Shown here one piece after another: positions 47,869 to 56,431 of a DNA stretch of 64,000 nucleotides (its first letter is position 1; each line of letters begins with the position of its first letter). The translations under genes were made by a program, and so were the position numbers. The notes under the pieces were generated by a model that was not told where the DNA came from, made no database searches, and was given only the letters and a program-made list of their open reading frames with translations. Location of the stretch: contig CAVZNH010000022.1 in the NCBI GenBank assembly GCA_963776505.1, positions 1 to 64,000 of the forward strand, given 5' to 3'. This stretch comes from JAMXLO01 sp963776505. GTDB taxonomy: Bacteria > Pseudomonadota > Alphaproteobacteria > Acetobacterales > Acetobacteraceae.

Positions 47869-48798
47869 CTACGTGTCGGCCAGTTCCTTGGGGAAGCGGA
47901 AGCGCACGTCCTCCGCCACACCGGCCAGGGTGGAAACGTCGATGTCGCCGAACTGGCGCAGCCCGTCGAGCACGCCCTGCACAAGCGTCTCGGGCGCTGA
48001 CGCGCCGGCGGTGACGCCGATGGAACGCACGCCGACGAACCATTCAGGACGCAGCGCATCGGCGTCGTCGATCAGGTAGGAGGGTCTGCCCAGCTCCTCG
48101 CCGATCTCGCGCAGCCGGTTGGAGTTGGAGCTGTTGCGCGAGCCGACCACCAGGATCGTGTCGACTTCGCCGGCGAGGTCGCGCACCGCCTGCTGACGGT
48201 TCTGCGTCGCGTAGCAGATGTCGCGCACGTCCGGCCCGACGATGGAGGGGAAGCGTTCCTTCAGTGCGGCGATGATGCCGCGGGTATCATCCACCGACAA
48301 CGTCGTCTGGGTGATGTAGGCGAGCTTTTGTGGATCGGCCACCTCCAGCCTGGCGACATCGGCCACGGTCTGCACCAAATGCACCTTGGCCGGCACCTGG
48401 CCGATCGTGCCCTCGACCTCGGCATGGCCGGCGTGGCCGACCAGGACGATCTGGCGGCCCTGTGCCGCGTAGCGACGGCCCTCGTTGTGCACCTTCGCCA
48501 CGAGCGGACAGGTGGCGTCGATCACCGGCAGGTCCCTCTCGGCGGCAAGCTGCTCGACCCGTTTGGCGACTCCGTGGGCGGAGAAGACGGTCATCGCGCC
48601 CGATGGGATCTCGTCCAGCTCATCGACGAATACCGCGCCTCGGGTACGCAGATCCTCCACGACGTGCCGATTGTGGACGATCTCGTGTCGCACATAGATC
48701 GGCGGACCGTATTTCTTCAGGGCCCGCTCGACGATTTCGATGGCCCGCTCGACGCCGGCGCAGAAACCACGAGGCTGGGCCAGGACGACGCGGATCAT
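47869..48798 (-). CDS. ispH: 4-hydroxy-3-methylbut-2-enyl diphosphate reductase
   Basis: 309 residues from the ATG at 48798 (MIRVVLAQPRGFCAGVERAI). The three [4Fe-4S] cysteines are Cys13, Cys97 (DATCPLV) and Cys195 (ICYATQNRQ). Conserved H-substrate contacts include YVRHEIVHNRHVVE and VFSAHGV. It makes IPP and DMAPP from HMBPP, the last MEP step. The frame is open far upstream to 49596, but that is antisense to ispA. The stop is 12 bases from hpnH; the gene is divergent from ispA with 260 bases between the starts. Confidence 0.96.
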   Translation of the reverse strand: MIRVVLAQPRGFCAGVERAIEIVERALKKYGPPIYVRHEIVHNRHVVEDLRTRGAVFVDELDEIPSGAMTVFSAHGVAKRVEQLAAERDLPVIDATCPLVAKVHNEGRRYAAQGRQIVLVGHAGHAEVEGTIGQVPAKVHLVQTVADVARLEVADPQKLAYITQTTLSVDDTRGIIAALKERFPSIVGPDVRDICYATQNRQQAVRDLAGEVDTILVVGSRNSSNSNRLREIGEELGRPSYLIDDADALRPEWFVGVRSIGVTAGASAPETLVQGVLDGLRQFGDIDVSTLAGVAEDVRFRFPKELADT

Positions 48799-49058
48799 GG
48801 GCAAATCTCCAACTGGCGCCGCCGCGCCGAAAGTCCAACCGGCTGGGCCGGATATGGCATCCCGCCCCCCAAGGAGCAACGCCGGGGAGCAATGTCGGGG
48901 CGGGCGTATGGCACAAAACCGGTGGTTGCGGTAAGCCGTGACCGGAGTCGAGACTTTACTGCCACACATGCGTGTGATTCGTACAACCGGGTCGGGGCGA
49001 TCAATCCCATTTGTTTGATCGGACGGACCAAGGCGGGTCGAGGGTGGTATCGGGACAT
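48799..49058. promoter_or_regulatory. Shared upstream region of ispH-hpnH and ispA-dxs
   Basis: 260 bases without a convincing gene between divergent starts. It must hold the promoters of both isoprenoid units. A short inverted repeat CACAC-atgc-GTGTG lies near 48963-48976; I could not identify reliable -35/-10 boxes or a riboswitch. Confidence 0.4.
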
Positions 49059-49959
49059 ATGACACTGGTCGAGTCGGAGTTGCCAGCCGCTCTTCTGCGG
49101 GTTGCCGCCGAGGTGGAGGCCGCGCTTGAGGTGTTGCTGCCGCCGTCAGAGGGGGCGGAGGCTCGGCTGGCCGACGCCATGCGCTACGCAACATTGGGCG
49201 GCGGGAAGCGGTTGCGCGCATTCCTGGTGATGGAAAGCGCCGCGCTGTTCGCAGTGTCGGAGACCTGCGCGACGCGGGTCGCCGCCTCGGTCGAGATGCT
49301 GCACGCCTACTCGCTGGTCCATGACGACCTGCCGGCGATGGACGATGACGATCTGCGGCGTGGCAAACCCTCCGCCCATAAGGCGTTCGATGAGGCCACG
49401 GCGATCCTCGCCGGCGACGCGTTGCAAACTCGTGCGTTTGAGGTACTGGCGGAGCCCGACACGCACTCCGACCCGCAGGCTCGCTGTGAGCTGGTTGCGG
49501 CGCTGGGGGCGGCGGCGGGCGCGCGCGGCATGGCGGGCGGCCAGATGATCGACATGCTGGCGGAAGGCCAGACGCTGGATGGTCCGGCGGTGACAAGGCT
49601 CCAGGCGCTGAAGACCGGACGGTTGATCCAGTTCAGTGCCGAGGCGGGAGCGATCCTGGGGCGTGCGCCGCTGTCCCAGCGACATCTGTTGGCGGCCTAT
49701 GGCCGCGACGTCGGCGCCGCATTCCAGATCGCGGATGATCTACTGGACGCCGAAGGCAGTACCGGAGGAGACCGGCAAGACGACCGGCAAGGACGCCGCG
49801 GCCGGCAAGGCCACTATGGTCGCGGTGCTAGGGATTGAACGGGCGCGGGCACAGGCTGAAATGCTGGCCCGTCAGGCGGCCGGACACCTCGATGGCTTTG
49901 GTGAGCGCGGCAGGCTTCTGCAGGAGCTCGCGGCCTATGTCGTGAGCCGGCGGAACTGA
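49059..49959 (+). CDS. ispA: Farnesyl diphosphate synthase, frameshifted in this sequence
   Basis: ATG at 49059 (MTLVESELPAALLRVAAEVE). First Asp-rich motif DDLPAMDDDDLRRGKP at about residue 89, GGKRLRAFL and AILAGDALQTRAFEVL; the second Asp-rich motif lies in AFQIADDLLD. At 49764-49765 one extra G in ACC-GGAGGAG moves the frame. Deleting it reads EGSTEETGKTTGKDAAAGKA and continues MVAVLGIERARAQAEMLARQ to the stop at 49959. So the gene is complete apart from one base. IspA condenses IPP with DMAPP/GPP to FPP for hopanoids, quinones and undecaprenol. Because it is normally essential, a sequence error is the more likely explanation. dxs follows in 19 bases. Confidence 0.9.
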
Positions 49960-49978
49960 ACTCGGAACGAGAGGCAAT

Positions 49979-51910
49979 ATGAGCCCTGTGAAAACACCGC
50001 TGCTGGATCGCGTTCGCTATCCGGCCGATCTGCGCAACTTCTCGGCGGAGCAACTACGGCAGCTGGCTGACGAATTGCGCGCGGAGACGATCGACGCGGT
50101 ATCTGTCACAGGCGGCCATCTCGGGGCCTCGCTCGGGGTGGTGGAGCTGACGGTCGCGCTCCACGCGGTGTTCGACACGCCGCACGACCGGGTGATCTGG
50201 GACGTCGGGCACCAGGCCTATCCGCACAAGATCCTGACCGGGCGGCGCGATCGCATACGCACGCTGCGCCAGGGTGGCGGCCTCTCGGGCTTCACCCGCC
50301 GTGCGGAGAGCGAGTATGACCCGTTCGGCGCGGCGCATTCCTCCACGTCGATCTCGGCGGGACTCGGGATGGCGGTGGCGCGCGACCTGAAGGGCGATGA
50401 GCGCAACATCATCGCCGTGATCGGCGACGGCGCGATGAGTGCCGGCATGGCGTATGAGGCGATGAACAACGCCGGCGCGCGGCATACGCGACTGATCGTG
50501 GTGCTGAACGACAACGACATGTCGATAGCGCCGCCGGTGGGGGCGATGAGCGCCTATCTGTCGCGGCTGATGTCCTCACGCAGCTTCCTGTCGTTGCGGG
50601 AGTTGGGGTCGCGGATGGCCAAGCGCTTCCCGCGCGGCATCGAGCGCACGGCGCGTCGGGCGGAGGAGTATGCCCGCGGCATGCTGACCGGCGGGACGCT
50701 GTTCGAGGAGCTGGGTTTCTACTATCTGGGCCCGATCGACGGCCACAACCTGGACCACCTGCTGCCGATCCTGCGCAACGTGCGCGAGGCAGAGGAGACC
50801 GGGCCGATCCTGGTTCACGCCATCACGCAGAAGGGCAAGGGCTATCCGCAGGCCGAGGCGTCGGCGGACAAGCTGCACAGCGTGTCGAAGTTCAATGTGA
50901 TCACCGGGGAGCAGGCGAAGGCGCCCCCGGGACCGCCGGCCTACACCAAGGTGTTCGCCGAGGCGCTGATCAGCGAGGCGGAGCGGGATCCGACGATCGT
51001 GGCGATCACCGCGGCGATGCCGTCGGGCACCGGGCTGGACCGGTTCGGCAAGCGGTTTCCGGATCGCAGCTTCGACGTGGGGATTGCCGAGCAGCACGCG
51101 GTGACGTTCGCCGCGGGAATGGCGACCGAGGGGATGAAGCCGTTCTGCGCCATCTATTCGACCTTCCTCCAGCGGGCCTACGACCAGGTGGTGCACGACG
51201 TGGCGATCCAGGGCCTGCCGGTGCGGTTCGCGCTGGACCGGGCGGGGCCTGTGGGTGCTGACGGAGCGACCCACTCTGGCAGCTTCGACCTGGCGTATCT
51301 GGGATGTCTGCCGGGGTTCGTGCTGATGGCGCCATCGGACGAGGCCGAACTGGTGCATGCAGTGGCGACAGCGGTGGCGATCGGCGACCGGCCGTCCGCG
51401 CTGCGCTATCCCCGGGGCGATGGGCTGGGCGTGGCGCTGCCCGAGCGCGGCGAGGCGTTGCCGCTGGGGAAGGGGCGTGTGCTGCGGGAGGGCAACAATA
51501 TTGCGATCCTTGCGCTGGGGCCTCGGCTGGGCGATGCGCTGAAGGCGGCCGATGAACTGGCGGCACGTGGATTGCCGGCGACGGTGGTGGACGCCCGGTT
51601 CGCCAAGCCGCTGGACGCGGCGTTGGTGGAGCAGTTGGCGCGGCACCACGAGGTGCTGATCACGATCGAGGAGGGCTCGATCGGCGGGTTCGGTTCGGCG
51701 GTGCTGCATCATCTGGCCTGGAAGGGACTGCTGGACCGCGGTCTGAAGGTGCGGCCGATGGTGCTGCCGGACGTGTTCATCGACCACGACTCGCAGGCGA
51801 AGCAGTTGGCCGAGGCGAAGCTGAGCGCGAAGGACATCGTGGCGACGGCGCTGGGCGCGATCGGGTTGGGCGAGGCGCTGCCCGGCGGGCAGGCGATCAC
51901 GGCGAGGTAG
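49979..51910 (+). CDS. dxs: 1-deoxy-D-xylulose-5-phosphate synthase
   Basis: 643 residues, intact. TPP enzyme: VTGGHLGASLGVVEL, HKILTGRRDRIRTLRQGGG, the TPP/Mg motif GDGAMSAGMAYEAMNNAG, MPSGTGLDRFGKRFPDR, DVGIAEQHAVTFAAGMA, the active-site region HSGSFDLAYLGCLPG and a transketolase C-terminal domain. It makes DXP from pyruvate and glyceraldehyde 3-phosphate, the first and usually rate-limiting MEP step. It directly follows ispA in the same operon, so the entry (Dxs) and the prenyl-condensation step are transcribed together. Confidence 0.97.
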   Translation: MSPVKTPLLDRVRYPADLRNFSAEQLRQLADELRAETIDAVSVTGGHLGASLGVVELTVALHAVFDTPHDRVIWDVGHQAYPHKILTGRRDRIRTLRQGGGLSGFTRRAESEYDPFGAAHSSTSISAGLGMAVARDLKGDERNIIAVIGDGAMSAGMAYEAMNNAGARHTRLIVVLNDNDMSIAPPVGAMSAYLSRLMSSRSFLSLRELGSRMAKRFPRGIERTARRAEEYARGMLTGGTLFEELGFYYLGPIDGHNLDHLLPILRNVREAEETGPILVHAITQKGKGYPQAEASADKLHSVSKFNVITGEQAKAPPGPPAYTKVFAEALISEAERDPTIVAITAAMPSGTGLDRFGKRFPDRSFDVGIAEQHAVTFAAGMATEGMKPFCAIYSTFLQRAYDQVVHDVAIQGLPVRFALDRAGPVGADGATHSGSFDLAYLGCLPGFVLMAPSDEAELVHAVATAVAIGDRPSALRYPRGDGLGVALPERGEALPLGKGRVLREGNNIAILALGPRLGDALKAADELAARGLPATVVDARFAKPLDAALVEQLARHHEVLITIEEGSIGGFGSAVLHHLAWKGLLDRGLKVRPMVLPDVFIDHDSQAKQLAEAKLSAKDIVATALGAIGLGEALPGGQAITAR

Positions 51911-51939
51911 CGGCAGTCGGTCGGGTCGCTGCGCCGAAC

Positions 51940-52896
51940 TCAGGGTTCAACATGATCCCGGCCTTGGCGCATCAGCACAACGCATAGCGCGCCAATCAGG
52001 AGGATGCCGGGCAAGACCCACCACAGCACCGGGCTGAGAAAGCGATCTTCGACCGGTGTGGCGATGCTTACGACCAGCGGCAAGGTTCCGACGCGGTGGA
52101 ACACGTAGCGTCGCTCGATGTGATCTGTTTTGTCGCGTGCGACGAAGGGCGGCTGCTCGCCTCGGGCAAATGCGTCGAACGGTGATGCCGGTTCTACAGG
52201 ATGGCCGATGTCCCTCACGTCGAACGGCAACCGCATCAGAACAGTGCTGTCGTTACGCAGCAGCGTCAGGGATTCGCCCGCGCGAAGGTCGTATCGGCTG
52301 AACTGATCGCGAAAGAATGCGAGGCGTATCCCCAAGACCACGACACCGGCGAACTTGCCGTCGTTGGTTGTGATGCGGCGACTGACCGTGAACCCGACAC
52401 CGTTCTCATGTTCAATCGAGTATGGCCAGCCTATCAACAGGCCATTCGTGGTACTGTCGTGCTGGGCTGCAAAATAGTCTCGCCTCGCCCAACTGGTGGC
52501 GGGCTTGTCGGGGGTCAAAGTGGCAAGAACGCCGCCGTTCGCATCCAATACGTCAATGAATTCGATGTAGCGATCGCGTGGTGTGCGCTCGAACAGGAGT
52601 GTATTGCGCTGATCTGCGGTCAGGTTCTGGCTTGCCGGCGTTTGATCCCCCGCCATAACTGTCCGCAGGATGAGATCCAGTTGCTCCACGTACCGTGCGA
52701 CATCCTGGGCCGCCACATCGGTGAGGCGGGATGTCGCTGCGGCGACCTCCTACTGCCTGGACTGTTGCACCTGCCATACGGTTGCGCCGACCATGAGGCA
52801 GGCGATAGCGATGGCGAGCAATGCCCAACCGTATTCGCCCATCAACCAGAATGCGCGCCACGGCGTCCTGCGCGATGACGACTTCGACGGGTCCAT
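51940..52896 (-). pseudogene. Membrane-anchored dCache-type sensor protein with in-frame amber codon
   Basis: One frame runs from the ATG at 52896 (MDPSKSSSRRTPWRAFWLMG) through a transmembrane helix (WALLAIAIACLMVGATVW). It meets TAG at 52752-52750 (codon 49), then continues EVAAATSRLTDVAAQDVARY into a double-Cache periplasmic domain (YFAAQHDSTTNGLLIGWPYS, GKFAGVVVLGIRLAFFRDQF), a second transmembrane helix (VLWWVLPGILLIGALCVV) and a stop at 51940. Such sensors normally continue into GGDEF, histidine-kinase or MCP output domains; here nothing follows the second helix. So the protein is both nonsense-interrupted and output-less. It lies between dxs and hpnI in the opposite direction. Confidence 0.7.
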
Positions 52897-52947
52897 CGGT
52901 TGCCGCCTGCTTCATGTTTGCGATCGTAGGCAGGCAAACCCTAGTCA

Positions 52948-54147
52948 ATGGTTGACGTCAGTTGGGCGGCCGCACCTCCGGATGAGCCAGTGATCGGGGT
53001 TGGAATTGCCGTGGTACTTTCCGCGATCGGTGTTGCTCAGGCGATTGCCGGCTGGATTGCGGTGCGGCGGTTTGCCGATCGATGCCGTCGTGCGGGGGTG
53101 AATGCTGTGAGACCGGTGACGGTCCTGAAGCCGTTGCACGGCGATGAACCGTTGCTGGAAGAGGCGCTGACCAGCGTTTGCCGCCAGGCATACCCTCCAT
53201 TGCAGGTGGTGTTCGGGGTGAACGACGCGGCCGACACCGCGCTGCCGGTGGTGCGTCGGCTCCAGGCGCGATTTCCCGGCTGTGACATCGCAGTCGTGGT
53301 GGAGCCCACGGGCCATGGTGCCAATCGGAAGGTCGGCAATCTGATCAACATGCTGCCGGCGGCGAAGCATGACGTGCTGGTCATCGCCGATGCGGACATG
53401 CATGTGGCGCCGGACTGGCTGCACCGGCTGGTCGTGGCGCTCGATGAGCCGGGAGTGGGGCTGGTCACGACGGTTTATACGGGGATGCCGGTCGGCCCCC
53501 TCCGCCCGGCCCCCTCCCGGGAGGGAAGGGGGAGGGATGCGATCGGTGCGCTTGGTGCCGATCAGATCAACCATTACTTCCTGCCCGGCGCGCTGCTGGC
53601 ACGGGCCATGGGGCGGCAGGACTGCCTTGGGGCCACGATGATGCTGCGGCGACAGACGCTGGAGCGGATCGGCGGGTTCGCCGCCCTGGTTGACCATCTG
53701 GCCGACGACAATGTGCTGGGTCGGCTGGTTCAGGGCCTTGGTCTCAGGGTCGCTCTTGCCGAGACGATCCCGTCGACCACCGTGCCGGAGACCTCGTTGC
53801 GCGCTCTGTGGCGCCACGAACTGCGTTGGGCGCGGACCATTCGTGCACTGGTTCCGCTCCAGTTCGCGGCCTCGGTGCTGCAATATCCGCTCGTCTGGGC
53901 CGCGCTGGCCGTGCTTCTCGGCAGTGGCGCAGGCTGGACGCTGGCGTGGTTCGTGGTTGCCTGGGCTATTCGCGCCGTCGCCGCTCGTGGCATCGATCGG
54001 GCATTGGCACTTGCCAATCGCACCCCTCTCTGGCTTCTGCCGCTGCGCGAGCTTATGTCGGTGGTCGTGATGGCTGCCAGCTATACCGGCCGCCGCGTCG
54101 AATGGCGCGGCCACACACTCGAAGCGGAGGGGTTCAACCCGCGATGA
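52948..54147 (+). CDS. hpnI: Hopanoid glycosyltransferase HpnI
   Basis: 399 residues, ceramide-glucosyltransferase-like GT2/GT21. N-terminal membrane helix (IGVGIAVVLSAIGVAQAIAG), SVLKPLHG-like VTVLKPLHGDEPLLEEAL, the DxD motif in VLVIADADMHVAPDWL (148-150), LPGALLARAMGRQDCLGATM, ADDNVLGR, the HxxRW variant of the (Q/R)xxRW motif in RHELRWARTIRAL, and C-terminal membrane segments. HpnI transfers N-acetylglucosamine to bacteriohopanetetrol. Residues about 183-196 (GPLRPAPSREGRGR) look like an insert from a short GC palindrome (53495-53536). The stop overlaps the hpnJ start as ATGA. Confidence 0.93.
   Translation: MVDVSWAAAPPDEPVIGVGIAVVLSAIGVAQAIAGWIAVRRFADRCRRAGVNAVRPVTVLKPLHGDEPLLEEALTSVCRQAYPPLQVVFGVNDAADTALPVVRRLQARFPGCDIAVVVEPTGHGANRKVGNLINMLPAAKHDVLVIADADMHVAPDWLHRLVVALDEPGVGLVTTVYTGMPVGPLRPAPSREGRGRDAIGALGADQINHYFLPGALLARAMGRQDCLGATMMLRRQTLERIGGFAALVDHLADDNVLGRLVQGLGLRVALAETIPSTTVPETSLRALWRHELRWARTIRALVPLQFAASVLQYPLVWAALAVLLGSGAGWTLAWFVVAWAIRAVAARGIDRALALANRTPLWLLPLRELMSVVVMAASYTGRRVEWRGHTLEAEGFNPR
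53495..53536. repeat. GC-rich palindromic insert inside hpnI
   Basis: CCCTCCCGGGAGGG is the perfect core, flanked by CCCCC/GGGGG runs, giving a palindrome of about 40 bases wholly inside the hpnI reading frame. It encodes an Arg/Pro/Gly-rich segment not expected between the TTVYTGMP and IGALGADQ blocks. Confidence 0.6.
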
Positions 54148-55571
54148 TGAAGACGCTGTTCCTGCATCCGCCGTCGTTCGACGGGTTCGACGGCGGCGCC
54201 GGCTCACGCTATCAGGCGCGGCGGGAGATCCGCAGCTTCTGGTATCCGACGTGGCTGGCGCAGCCCGCGGCATTGGTGCCGGGCAGCAAGCTGATCGACG
54301 CCCCGCCGGCGGGCATCGGATTGGATTCGGTGACAGCGCAGGCGGGCGATTACGAGCTGTGCGTCATCCACACCTCGACGCCGTCGTTCAACTCCGACGT
54401 GAAGGTGGCGGCGGCGCTGAAGGAGGCGAACCCGGCGCTGAGGATCGGCTTCGTCGGCGCCAAGGTGGCGGTGCAGCCGGACGAAAGCCTGCGCCAGGGC
54501 GCGCCGATCGACTTCGTGGCGCGCAACGAGTTCGATTTTACCGTCAAGGAAATTGCCGAGGGACGTGACTGGGCCGCGGTCGATGGCATTTCGTATCGCG
54601 ATGACGCCGGCGGGATCGTGCACAATCAGGATCGCGAGATCCTCGAGGACATGGACCAGCTGCCGTTCGTCACCGAGGTCTACAAGCGCGACCTGCGCAT
54701 CGAGGACTATTTCATCGGCTATCTGCTGCATCCTTACGTGTCGCTGTACACGGGGCGCGGCTGCAAATCGCGCTGTACGTTCTGCCTGTGGCCGCAGACG
54801 GTCGGGGGGCATCGGTATCGCGTGCGCTCTCCCGGGCATGTGGCGGAGGAGATCGCTCTGGCGCAGCGGTATTTTCCGCAGGTGCGGGAATTCTTCTTCG
54901 ACGACGACACGTTCACCGACAACCTGCCGCGGGCGGAGGCGATCGCGCGCGAGCTCGGTCGGCTGGGCGTGACGTGGTCGTGCAACGCCAAGGCGAACGT
55001 GCCGCGCGAGACGCTGAAGGTGCTGAAGGACAACGGTCTGCGGCTGCTGCTGGTCGGGTACGAGAGCGGCAACCAGCAGATCCTGCACAACATCAAGAAG
55101 GGCATGCGCATCGAGGTCGCGAAGCGCTTCACCCGCGACTGTCATGAGCTGGGGATCAAGATCCACGGCACGTTCATCCTCGGGCTGCCGGGCGAGACGC
55201 AGCAGACGATCGAGGAGACGATCCGGTTCGCCACCGAGATCAATCCGCACACCATCCAGGTGTCGCTGGCGGCGCCGTATCCGGGGACGTTTCTGCACCG
55301 GCAGGCGGTGGAGAACGGCTGGCTGGATGAGACACATGCTGAACTGGTGGACGAGCACGGCATCCAGATCGCGCCGCTGGCGTATCCGCATCTGTCGCAC
55401 ACCGAGATTTTCGACAACGTCGAGACGTTCTATCGGCGGTTCTATTTCCGCGCGCCGAAGATCGCATCGATCGTCGGCGAGATGGTGCGCAGCCCGCAGA
55501 TGATGAAGCGCCGACTGCGCGAGGGTGTGGAGTTCTTCCAGTTCCTGCGGGAGCGCCATCGGGTGGCGTAG
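54144..55571 (+). CDS. hpnJ: Hopanoid C-35 cyclitol-forming radical SAM protein HpnJ
   Basis: 475 residues from the ATG at 54144 (MMKTLFLHPPSFDGFDGGAG). An N-terminal B12-binding-like region (LCVIHTSTPSFNSDVKVAAA) is followed by the radical SAM core with Cys207, Cys211 and Cys214 (GRGCKSRCTFCLWPQTVGGH), FFFDDDTFTDNLPRAEAIA, GYESGNQQILHNIKKGM and HGTFILGLPGETQQTIEETI. HpnJ converts BHT-glucosamine to the BHT cyclitol ether. Its ATGA overlap with hpnI means no gene separates them; hpnK, the deacetylase that normally acts between HpnI and HpnJ, is not adjacent. A hairpin follows. Confidence 0.94.
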   Translation: MMKTLFLHPPSFDGFDGGAGSRYQARREIRSFWYPTWLAQPAALVPGSKLIDAPPAGIGLDSVTAQAGDYELCVIHTSTPSFNSDVKVAAALKEANPALRIGFVGAKVAVQPDESLRQGAPIDFVARNEFDFTVKEIAEGRDWAAVDGISYRDDAGGIVHNQDREILEDMDQLPFVTEVYKRDLRIEDYFIGYLLHPYVSLYTGRGCKSRCTFCLWPQTVGGHRYRVRSPGHVAEEIALAQRYFPQVREFFFDDDTFTDNLPRAEAIARELGRLGVTWSCNAKANVPRETLKVLKDNGLRLLLVGYESGNQQILHNIKKGMRIEVAKRFTRDCHELGIKIHGTFILGLPGETQQTIEETIRFATEINPHTIQVSLAAPYPGTFLHRQAVENGWLDETHAELVDEHGIQIAPLAYPHLSHTEIFDNVETFYRRFYFRAPKIASIVGEMVRSPQMMKRRLREGVEFFQFLRERHRVA

Positions 55572-55585
55572 CCTGTCGCACGACT

Positions 55586-55610
55586 GTCTCGCGGTCTCGA
55601 TGAGCGAGAC
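55586..55610. terminator. Hairpin between hpnJ and the convergent hypothetical gene
   Basis: GTCTCGC (55586-55592) and GCGAGAC (55604-55610) are perfect 7-bp complements with an 11-base loop. It lies 14 bases after the hpnJ stop and 7 bases before the stop of the convergent gene. No T-run. Confidence 0.4.
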
Positions 55611-55616
55611 GATGGA

Positions 55617-56256
55617 TCACGCCATGGCGACCTCTGGGGGCCGGTCGAGCGCGCGCAGGATGGGGCTGGTGCCGTTGACGAGGGCCTCGACGATTTCCGG
55701 TTCGGGTGGCCCGAAGCTGAGTTTTGGCGGCAGTCCGCCCGTAGCGCGGATCAGCGCGGCACGATCGGGGTAGATGGCGGCGTACTGTTCGGCCTCGGTG
55801 AGGTCCGCCTGGGCGGGCGCTTCGGCCTGGGCAGGCAGCGGGACCGAGGCATCGCGGAACCAGTATCCGGCGCGCTCCATCGCCGCGGGGTGCATCGCGG
55901 CCTCGGCTTTTTCGCGTTCCGCCTGCATGCGCTGCAGTTCGCGCAGCCCGCTCCGCATCTGACGCATCATGCTGGTGGCCTGGGCGCGACAGCGCAGAGT
56001 CGCCGCAAGGTCGTCTCGGGTACTGGCCGGCGAGGCGCAGGCTGTCCATGGCGCAGGCGTCGGCGGCGACAATCTCGGCGGCGAGCTTGGCCTCAAAGGC
56101 GTCGGTGGGATGCAGAGCGGCGACCGCAGCCATCGCGGCTTCGTCGCGTGCGGCGCGATTTTCCGGCGTGTCAGTGGGCAGCGGCGGGAGGGCGCCGCAG
56201 AGTGTCGCGAAGATTTCGCGCGAGACGGGGGCGGGAAGGTTGGGAAGAGTGTGCAT
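55617..56256 (-). pseudogene. Coiled-coil hypothetical family, probably Acetobacteraceae-specific, frameshifted
   Basis: Start at 56256 (MHTLPNLPAPVSREIFATLC). N-terminal segment DTPENRAARDEAAMAAVAAL and HPTDAFEAKLAAEIVAADAC, then a shift near 56015 into the frame with LRCRAQATSMMRQMRSGLRE, LQRMQAEREKAEAAMHPAAM, ERAGYWFRDASVP, EAEQYAAIYPDRAALIRATG and VNGTSPILRALDRP. From memory, the combination (helical N-terminus, Met-rich coiled coil, RAGYWFRD) is a multicopy family in Acetobacteraceae genomes with no known function; this is recollection, not a search. One indel separates the halves. The region between 56256 and 56432 is AT-richer and may hold its promoter. Confidence 0.65.
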
Positions 56257-56431
56257 CGGGGTTCCGACCGCTTGATGGAAGGGATGGATGTTGGTGTTAA
56301 TATAGATAACTTCAAAGGATGCTGATGATAACTTAGCCGACGTCCAATGGTTGCGGGTCCGCATGCCCTGGGCGATTATTTCCCCACGCGGGAAAAGCAA
56401 CCGGCCGAGCAGAGCCGCGCGGGAGGGCAGC

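Noticed and set aside
48963..48976. CACAC-atgc-GTGTG inverted repeat upstream of ispA as operator
   Set aside because: Only 5-bp arms; too short to claim.
48799..49596. Upstream extension of ispH across ispA
   Set aside because: Pro/Arg-rich antisense of ispA; the IspH N-terminus with Cys13 starts at 48798.
50576..51787. 403-codon minus-strand frame within dxs
   Set aside because: Antisense shadow rich in His, Arg and Gln; dxs is fully supported on the other strand.
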